Source: Alphaproteobacteria bacterium
GTDB taxonomy: Bacteria; Pseudomonadota; Alphaproteobacteria; Micavibrionales; SZUA-601
DNA length: 15,041 bases
Direction of reading: 5' to 3'
Assembly (NCBI GenBank): GCA_028290805.1
Contig: JAQGJA010000030.1
Location: 1 to 15,041 of the forward strand
The notes under the pieces are model-generated. The model saw only the letters and a list, made by a program, of their open reading frames with translations, was not told the DNA's origin and ran no database searches. Below, piece after piece: positions 1 to 4,617 of the stretch (its first letter is position 1; every line of letters begins with the position of its first letter). The position numbers and the translations under genes were made by a program.

Positions 1-1167
1 GTCCCTGGATTTATCCTGATGTTCGTCGTGCCTTTAATGCCCTTTATGTATTTTGCTTTTGCCGTGGTCGAATGGATTGCAGCCGTGGCCGAAGCCGTTA
101 TCGGCATACCCTTATGGGCCTTGTCCTTTATCACGCTTGAAGGGGATCTTGCCGGTGTGGGCAAAGAGGGGGCTAAAATGCTGTTCGATATCATGCTGCG
201 GCCGACAATGATTGTTTTTTCCCTGCTTGGCGCCATTCTGGTATTCAGTGCGGCTATCGGCTATTTCAACAATGCGCTCCTTCTTTATATGGACGCTTAT
301 GACAGTGGCGGATCGATATCCTGGAACGCCGGCGCGGTTGGCGCGATCGGTATGCTTTTTGTCTATATGATCGGCGTTTATAGCTTGGCAACTTCTTGTT
401 TTAAACTGATCGATGCCCTGCCGCAACAATTCGGTCGCTGGCTTAATATGCAGCCAGGCTATGGCAGTATTCGCGGGACCAGCATGGGTGACTCAGCTGG
501 CGAAATGGCCGCTGTTGGAGGTTTTGTCACCGGCAAGACGGCCAATATGGTTGGCGGTGCTGTCAGTGCAGGATATGGCCAGGTTCGCAATGCGCTTAAT
601 AACAGACGGCCCCCAGCACCACCGCCATTTGTCTCCGGCGGCGGGCCTTCAGGCGGTCCCACAGTTGGCTCCACAGGCTCTACAGGCGGAGGTTCAACTG
701 TAGGTAGTTTTACTGGAGGGGCTGGAAGAGGCAATCCGAATTTAATGGCAATGGCACCATTCGTTGCTGGAAGCTCAGGAGGGTCAGGCGGCTCTCGCAC
801 TTCAGGTAATAATACATCAGGGTCTAATACAGGATCGGGCGGTTCCGGAAATGCCAGAAATAATTCGGGATCAAATTCAAGTACAACAGGGAGTGCGGCC
901 GGTTCTGGTGATAACATGTCAACTTATTGGTCGAGAGTTAACTTGAATCGCCTGACTAGTGAAAATGTTTCTAGAGCCTATGAAAAGCTCGGTTTTGAAC
1001 CTGGAGCGGATCCTAAAACAATCAAACGGGCTTATAGAAAGCTCCAAAAGGAAAATCACCCTGACCAAAACCCAGGTAAAGAAAAAGAAGCTGAGGAAAA
1101 TTCTCAAGCGTTCAGCGTGGCCTTTGCTATCCTGCAGAAAGTTCTTGGCAAAGAGGCCTTCGACTAA
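1..1167 (+). CDS. DotA/TraY-like type IV secretion membrane protein, C-terminal part, with terminal J domain (5' end outside window)
   Basis: The frame is open from base 1, so the true start lies upstream; the first visible Met codon is at 19 and residues below are numbered from it. Hydrophobic segments lie at about 3-29, 62-82 and 107-130. The stretch PLMPFMYFAFAVVEW, followed by EAVIGIPLWAL, a GKEG turn and LRP (60-62), resembles the C-terminal membrane region of DotA/TraY, the polytopic inner-membrane component of I-type (Dot/Icm, IncI) type IV secretion systems. Residues about 200-300 form a Pro-rich then Gly/Ser/Thr/Asn-rich linker. Residues about 315-382 are a J domain: AYEKLGFEPGA, then IKRAYRKLQKENHPD with HPD at 347-349 (bases 1057-1065), then a helix III-like segment. 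J domains stimulate DnaK-type Hsp70 ATPase. Most of a DotA-sized N-terminal part would be off-window. The fusion is seen directly; a role in chaperone recruitment to a secretion channel is inference. No other T4SS gene is visible, so activity of the system cannot be judged. Confidence 0.75.
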   Translation, partial: VPGFILMFVVPLMPFMYFAFAVVEWIAAVAEAVIGIPLWALSFITLEGDLAGVGKEGAKMLFDIMLRPTMIVFSLLGAILVFSAAIGYFNNALLLYMDAYDSGGSISWNAGAVGAIGMLFVYMIGVYSLATSCFKLIDALPQQFGRWLNMQPGYGSIRGTSMGDSAGEMAAVGGFVTGKTANMVGGAVSAGYGQVRNALNNRRPPAPPPFVSGGGPSGGPTVGSTGSTGGGSTVGSFTGGAGRGNPNLMAMAPFVAGSSGGSGGSRTSGNNTSGSNTGSGGSGNARNNSGSNSSTTGSAAGSGDNMSTYWSRVNLNRLTSENVSRAYEKLGFEPGADPKTIKRAYRKLQKENHPDQNPGKEKEAEENSQAFSVAFAILQKVLGKEAFD

Positions 1168-1201
1168 TATTAACGTGTAAAACTTCTACAGGTTTTTCTG
1201 C

Positions 1202-1230
1202 TTGACACCTCTGTCTTCAGACGCCATAAA
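1202..1230 (+). promoter_or_regulatory. Predicted sigma70-type promoter of tRNA-Lys
   Basis: A perfect -35 hexamer TTGACA (1202-1207) is separated by 17 bp from CATAAA (1225-1230, 4 of 6 to TATAAT). Transcription would begin near 1237, about 33 bases before the mature tRNA 5' end, a normal leader for RNase P processing. The site lies between the stop of the DotA-like gene and the tRNA. It is predicted from hexamers and spacing only. Confidence 0.6.
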
Positions 1231-1269
1231 GTAACCCGCTGTTGGGGCGTTGTTGCCCTTGCATCATGT

Positions 1270-1345
1270 GAGTTCGTAGCTCAATCGGTAGAGCAACTGA
1301 CTTTTAATCAGTAGGTCGTGGGTTCAAGTCCCACCGAACTCACCA
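1270..1345 (+). tRNA. tRNA-Lys (anticodon TTT)
   Basis: A 76-base cloverleaf with encoded CCA. The acceptor stem is a perfect 7 bp: GAGTTCG (1270-1276) against CGAACTC (1335-1341). The discriminator is A1342 and CCA is at 1343-1345. The anticodon arm is ACTGA (1296-1300) against TCAGT (1308-1312) around the loop CTTTTAA, placing anticodon TTT at 1303-1305, which reads AAA/AAG lysine codons. The T arm contains the usual GGTTCAAGTC. A run of six T (1346-1351) directly after CCA could serve for termination or 3' processing. Confidence 0.97.
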
Positions 1346-1375
1346 TTTTTTCTCACATGATTTCTCTGCTATGCA

Positions 1376-1499
1376 GCCCGGTTTTGCCGGGCGGGTAAGC
1401 GATTCCGATCCATAAATCGCACTGTGGCTTTTTGGTCACATTGGTGAAATGAGTGCTCTGGGCTTAATTTTCCTTATAGCCTATTTATGAATCGGAACC
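1376..1499. repeat. Structured non-coding stretch with 17-bp imperfect inverted repeat
   Basis: No gene is visible between the tRNA and the porin gene (1346-1565). The stretch holds a hairpin GCCCGG/CCGGGC (1376-1392) without a T tract. It also holds an inverted repeat: 1401-1417 (GATTCCGATCCATAAAT) against 1483-1499, matching at 15 of 17 positions in reverse complement. Between the arms is a smaller hairpin (1423-1440, TGTGGC/GGTCACA with a T loop). The left arm can instead fold locally as GCGATT/AATCGC (1399-1420), so two alternative structures are possible. It could be a remnant repeat, a small RNA or a protein-binding region; function is unknown. Confidence 0.45.
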
Positions 1500-1525
1500 T
1501 AATGTCATTCTCGTTCGGGCATATT

Positions 1526-1534
1526 TGATATGAT
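1526..1534 (+). promoter_or_regulatory. Possible extended -10 promoter of the porin gene
   Basis: TGATATGAT combines an extended TGN element (1526-1528) with TATGAT (1529-1534, 5 of 6 to TATAAT). No good -35 is seen at the expected distance, which fits an extended -10 promoter. The start would be near 1541, giving a leader of about 25 bases that carries a strong Shine-Dalgarno AGGAG (1555-1559), six bases before the ATG at 1566. Confidence 0.35.
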
Positions 1535-1565
1535 CCAATTCGTTTAAATCCTTTAGGAGCACCTA

Positions 1566-2189
1566 ATGAAAAAAATTCTTCTTCCAATCATGGCAGTTCT
1601 TCTGTCCGCTACTGCTTTCTCGGCTGCTAACGCCGCTGATAGAACAGCGACCACCACCTACAAAACCACCAGCTACCACAGCGAAACATACTACAACTGG
1701 AACCCCTTCTCGGCTCAGACAACTGGTCTGTATGTTGCTGGCGCAGCCGGCGGCAGCTTCCCAGATGACAACCTGGATGATTCCGGTGTTTACTCCGTTT
1801 CCCTGGGCTGGCAGTTCCACCCAATGGTTCGCGCTGAACTCGAAGCCGCTTACCGCGACAACGATCTTGACGGTGCCCGTGCTGGTGACGCTGAAACATA
1901 CACCTACATGCTGAACGCATTCTGGGATATCAAGAACGACACACGTTTCACACCTTATTTGGGTGTCGGCGCTGGTTGGGCTTACCAGAAACTTGATGCT
2001 ACGGACGTAAGCGAAAGCGAAAACAACTTTGTATACCAAGGTATCGCTGGTGTTTCCTTCAACATCGACAACAACTGGGCTCTGACAGCTGACTACCGTT
2101 ATGTTGACGCTCTTAATTTTGACTATTCCACCGTTAATGCAGACTACTCTGCTCACGAAGTCAAAGGCGGCCTGCGTTACACATTCTAA
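1566..2189 (+). CDS. Outer-membrane beta-barrel (porin-like) protein
   Basis: 207 residues. Residues 1-23 are a classical Sec signal peptide: MKK, a hydrophobic core, then cleavage after ANA. The mature protein is rich in Tyr, Asn and Asp, with alternating aromatic residues typical of short amphipathic strands, and ends in RYTF; a terminal Phe is the usual recognition signal for BAM-dependent outer-membrane insertion. Segments such as FTPYLGVGAGWAYQKLD and NWALTADYRYVDALNFDY match the general pattern of the OMP_b-brl / OmpA-like eight-stranded barrel families. No OmpA C-terminal peptidoglycan-binding domain is present. It is a single-gene unit: strong Shine-Dalgarno AGGAG, candidate extended -10 promoter upstream, and a strong terminator just downstream, which suggests high expression. 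The barrel class is well supported; the specific role (structural, adhesion or pore) cannot be told from sequence. Confidence 0.88.
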   Translation: MKKILLPIMAVLLSATAFSAANAADRTATTTYKTTSYHSETYYNWNPFSAQTTGLYVAGAAGGSFPDDNLDDSGVYSVSLGWQFHPMVRAELEAAYRDNDLDGARAGDAETYTYMLNAFWDIKNDTRFTPYLGVGAGWAYQKLDATDVSESENNFVYQGIAGVSFNIDNNWALTADYRYVDALNFDYSTVNADYSAHEVKGGLRYTF

Positions 2190-2211
2190 GCTTTACAGCT
2201 TTGATAAAATT

Positions 2212-2243
2212 AAACCGCCCGGAGCAATCCGGGCGGTTTTTTT
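2212..2243 (+). terminator. Rho-independent terminator after the porin gene
   Basis: A perfect 12-bp stem: 2212-2223 (AAACCGCCCGGA) pairs with 2228-2239 around a GCAA tetraloop of the stable GNRA type. It runs into seven T residues (2237-2243). It begins 22 bases after the porin stop codon and isolates that gene from the glycosyltransferase downstream. Confidence 0.95.
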
Positions 2244-2271
2244 CATGGGCATTTTTTGACTGGACGCTTAA

Positions 2272-3438
2272 ATGGATTACGGTAAGCTTTGCCGCATGAC
2301 CCAAAAACCCTTTCGTATCCTGCAATTGATCCCCACTATGCAATCGGGGGGTGCCGAGCAGTCCTGCATCGATGTCACCGCCGCCCTGACCCAAGCCGGG
2401 CATGTGGCCTTTGTCGCCACTCAAGGCGGGCGCTGGTCGGGTGAAATTATCCGTGCAGGGGGCAAAATCATCCATCTGCCGCTGAAAAAGAAGAATCCGC
2501 TTACGATCTGGCGCAATGCCAAAAAGCTGGAAAAAATCATCCGGGACCATAAAATCGACCTGGTCCACGCCCGCAGCCGGGCCCCCGCCTGGAGCGGGTA
2601 TTTCGCCGCCAAAAAGACCGGCATCCCGTTCATGACGACATTTCACGCCGCCTATAAATTCAGCAGCAAACTGAAACAACGTTATAACAGCGTGATGGCC
2701 AAGGGCGTGCGGGTTATCGCCATCTCACAATATATTGCCCAGCATATTCTGGACCATTACCACACCGATCCTTCGCGCCTTCGCATCATTTATCGCGGCA
2801 CGCCGCTGGAGCGGTTTCACCCTAATATGATCCATTCCGAACGCCTGATCAAACTGGCGCGCGAATGGCAGGTGCCCGAGGACAAGCATCTGATCCTGAT
2901 GCCCAGCCGCCTGACGCGGATCAAGGGGCACCATATTCTGATCGAAGCCTTGGCCAAGCTGAACCGCGACGATTATTTCTGCATCATCTGCGGGGCGACG
3001 CCGGACCGCGAGCATTACCAGGAAGAATTGCATCATTTTATTGCCCAGCATGGGCTGAAAGAAAAAATCCGCATCGTCGGCATCTGCAGCGACATGCCCG
3101 CCGCCCTGCGCCTGGCGCAATTGGTCGTGGCCCCGTCGCTGGTCCCGGAAGGATTCGGCCGCATCCCGGTCGAGGCCCAGGCCATGGGCACGCCTGTCGT
3201 CGCCTCCGCCATTGGCGGCCACAAGGAAGTCGTGATCGACGGCGAAACCGGTTTCCTAGTCCCCCCCGATGACGCCGACGCCATGGCCGCCGCCATGAAC
3301 AAGGCCCTGGACATGAACCCGGCGGAACGGCAGATGATGGGCAATAACGCCATGAATTTTGTCAGCCAGCATTTCGGCAAGGAACAAATGACGTCCCAGA
3401 CTTTGGCGGTGTATGACGAGATTTTGTCGGGTGGATAA
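2272..3438 (+). CDS. Glycosyltransferase family 4 (GT-B fold)
   Basis: 388 residues from the ATG at 2272; an in-frame ATG at 2296 (MTQKPFRILQLIP) gives 380 residues and is a realistic alternative, since neither start has a clear Shine-Dalgarno. The N-terminal domain opens with ILQLIPTMQSGGAEQS (16-31), the glycine-rich acceptor-side loop of GT4 enzymes. RGTPLERFHP (175-184) lies near the domain boundary. The C-terminal domain starts at LMPSRLTRIKGH (209-220) and carries the E-x7-E motif, E293 and E301 in PEGFGRIPVE, followed by GTPVVAS and GETGFLVPP; this part binds the nucleotide-sugar donor in the family. GT4 retaining enzymes usually build lipopolysaccharide core, O-antigen or capsule, or glycosylate lipids. 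Substrate is not inferable here: no other polysaccharide genes are adjacent and the gene appears to stand alone. It is more GC-rich than the following small gene. Confidence 0.88.
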   Translation: MDYGKLCRMTQKPFRILQLIPTMQSGGAEQSCIDVTAALTQAGHVAFVATQGGRWSGEIIRAGGKIIHLPLKKKNPLTIWRNAKKLEKIIRDHKIDLVHARSRAPAWSGYFAAKKTGIPFMTTFHAAYKFSSKLKQRYNSVMAKGVRVIAISQYIAQHILDHYHTDPSRLRIIYRGTPLERFHPNMIHSERLIKLAREWQVPEDKHLILMPSRLTRIKGHHILIEALAKLNRDDYFCIICGATPDREHYQEELHHFIAQHGLKEKIRIVGICSDMPAALRLAQLVVAPSLVPEGFGRIPVEAQAMGTPVVASAIGGHKEVVIDGETGFLVPPDDADAMAAAMNKALDMNPAERQMMGNNAMNFVSQHFGKEQMTSQTLAVYDEILSGG

Positions 3439-3470
3439 AGGCTGTTCAAAGTTTCATTTCATATTATGTC

Positions 3471-3500
3471 TTGACAATTAATTTATCCGTTGAATAATAT
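3471..3500 (+). promoter_or_regulatory. Near-consensus promoter for the 119-codon gene
   Basis: A perfect -35 TTGACA (3471-3476) is followed by either AATAAT (3493-3498, 16-bp spacing) or TAATAT (3495-3500, 18-bp spacing). The first 12 bases, TTGACAATTAAT, coincide with the start of the E. coli trp promoter. A purine-rich Shine-Dalgarno AAGGGGGG (3509-3516) precedes the ATG at 3523 by six bases. The whole unit looks built for strong expression. Confidence 0.6.
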
Positions 3501-3522
3501 TGTTTAACAAGGGGGGATTAAA

Positions 3523-3882
3523 ATGCGTAAAATGACTGAAGCAACCGTTCTGGATAAAGAAGCTGATCTGATTACAACGATTGAGCTAGTTAAAGCAAAT
3601 AAGATTCTGACCTTAAAGAAAATGAAAGACGGTGAAATTCCTACTGAGTTATCTGCAGAAGATAGGGATTATAATATTGAATTGGCAGTAAACGACCTTG
3701 CCAAATATCAGTGGAGACGAGAAGAAGGGCTTCTGCAAATGAATGAAGCAGGCAACGGGCTCTTAGCTCGTAAGAAATATCCTGTTTCAGGTATTTTAGG
3801 AGTAGAGTTGAATATGGACGAAGAAATACATGAGATGCAAATACGCGCTCCACGGATCAAGTCTATATATGGCCTTAACTGA
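3523..3882 (+). CDS. Hypothetical protein, 119 residues, AT-rich
   Basis: I do not recognise the family. The product is small, soluble and highly charged, with no signal peptide or membrane segment. Residues about 8-70 look mostly helical (KEADLITTIELVKANK, LKKMKDGEIPTELSAEDRD, then a helix through LAVNDLAKYQWRREEG). The C-terminal third (GNGLLARKKYPVSGILGVELN) could include strands. The gene has a good promoter and a strong Shine-Dalgarno (GGGGGG, 3511-3516), so it is likely expressed. Codon use (frequent AAA, GAA, ATT, TTA) is visibly more AT-rich than the glycosyltransferase before it, which hints at acquisition by transfer. A second in-frame ATG at 3532 is possible. It converges with the acetyltransferase gene; 61 bp separate the two stops and no clear terminator is seen there. 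Confidence 0.7.
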   Translation: MRKMTEATVLDKEADLITTIELVKANKILTLKKMKDGEIPTELSAEDRDYNIELAVNDLAKYQWRREEGLLQMNEAGNGLLARKKYPVSGILGVELNMDEEIHEMQIRAPRIKSIYGLN

Positions 3883-3943
3883 GTACTTTTTGTTAGTGTC
3901 TTGTGCTCATCGCTAAATTATCCTCGGTAATTGATGCGTCTGG

Positions 3944-4507
3944 TCAAGAATTGATTACTTGCCACTGATCTTTCGTTAAATACAGAACATGCTCATCCAC
4001 AAACGACCCATCCGGCAATTGATGTGCGTTGCGTAAAACCGCTTCCTTTACAAACCCGGCGTGGTCCATGACGGCGCGGGTTTTTTGGTTGCCGGCGGCG
4101 TGCCTGATCTGCAGGCGGGTGGCATGCAGTTCGTCAAAAGCGTAGCGAATGATGGCGCTGACCGCTTCGGTCATAAAGCCCTGGCCCTGGTATTTCTTGC
4201 GGCACCAATAGCCGCAGAATTCCAAAGCGCTTGGTTCCTTGCCCGTTGCCAGCCGGGACAGCAAAACAAAATCATTATTATCTTTTAAAAAAGCGCCAAA
4301 GGTGAAATCTGTTTTCTGCTGGAAAGCCTCGTTGCAATTTTTGGCATAGGTGGCGCAGTTGACGGGATCAGTGCGCTGCTGGCGGTCAATGGCCCAGCGC
4401 ATCCATTGCTGCAGGTCGTCCCATGTTTCGTCTGTCGCTTGGGCGATTGCCGGGCCGTCGGTTTCTTGTAAAGGGCGAAGGGTGAGGCGTGGGGTGGTGA
4501 GGTGCAT
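3944..4507 (-). CDS. GNAT family N-acetyltransferase, RimJ/RimL-like
   Basis: 187 residues. The start TTPRLTLRPLQETDGPAI is the typical N-terminus of the Acetyltransf_3 (RimJ/RimL) branch of GNAT enzymes, which transfer acetyl from acetyl-CoA to protein N-termini or small amines. GYWCRKKYQGQGFMTEAV is motif A, with the Q-G-Q-G acetyl-CoA pyrophosphate loop. It is followed by YAFDELHATRLQIRHAAGNQKTRAVMDHAGF, the conserved N-x-x-S/T-R-x-V-x-x-x-x-GF end of the fold. I chose the ATG at 4507 because it begins exactly at the family N-terminus and has a weak Shine-Dalgarno (TTGAG) upstream. The longer frame to 4549 would add 14 residues encoded by a palindromic repeat. Substrate unknown; it may be co-transcribed with the helicase gene upstream unless the intervening hairpin stops transcription. 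Confidence 0.88.
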   Translation of the reverse strand: MHLTTPRLTLRPLQETDGPAIAQATDETWDDLQQWMRWAIDRQQRTDPVNCATYAKNCNEAFQQKTDFTFGAFLKDNNDFVLLSRLATGKEPSALEFCGYWCRKKYQGQGFMTEAVSAIIRYAFDELHATRLQIRHAAGNQKTRAVMDHAGFVKEAVLRNAHQLPDGSFVDEHVLYLTKDQWQVINS

Positions 4508-4521
4508 GATTAACTCAAATC

Positions 4522-4607
4522 TGTCATTCCGAGGAACGAGGAATCTCATGGGGTTTATGCGGGTACATGCTCCGCAGGGGATTTCTCGTCGTTCCTCCTC
4601 GAATGAT
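4522..4607. repeat. Imperfect palindromic element of the dispersed intergenic type
   Basis: The left arm starts TGTCATTCCGAGGAACGAGG (4522-4541) and continues AATCTC; the right arm is GATTTCTCGTCGTTCCTCCTCGAATGAT (4580-4607, first base G4580) in two pieces: GATTTCTCGTCG and TTCCTCCTCGAATGAT. They are reverse complements apart from a substitution and small insertions, enclosing about 33 bases. Arms with ATTCCGAG...GAATCTC resemble repeats scattered between genes in many proteobacterial genomes. It fills the gap between the helicase stop (4618) and the acetyltransferase start (4507). As RNA from the minus strand it would form a long hairpin that could limit read-through or stabilise the upstream message. 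No second copy is in this window. Confidence 0.6.
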
Positions 4608-4617
4608 AATTGAGGGA

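Noticed and set aside
459..917. Minus-strand 152-codon frame rich in Pro and Glu
   Set aside because: It is the antisense shadow of the Gly/Ser-rich linker of the DotA-like gene; its low complexity mirrors that linker, and it has no family features.
1346..1392. GCCCGG/CCGGGC hairpin after tRNA-Lys as a rho-independent terminator
   Set aside because: No T run follows the stem; the six T residues are before it, directly after CCA, so it is not a standard terminator.
1563..2156. Minus-strand 197-codon frame across the porin gene
   Set aside because: Antisense shadow of a clear signal-peptide beta-barrel gene with its own ribosome site and terminator.
3883..3943. Bidirectional terminator between the convergent small gene and acetyltransferase gene
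   Set aside because: Only a five-base AATTA/TAATT pairing with no adequate stem or T tract was found.
4508..4549. Fourteen-residue N-terminal extension of the acetyltransferase
   Set aside because: It is encoded by the palindromic repeat, and the family N-terminus begins exactly at the ATG at 4507.
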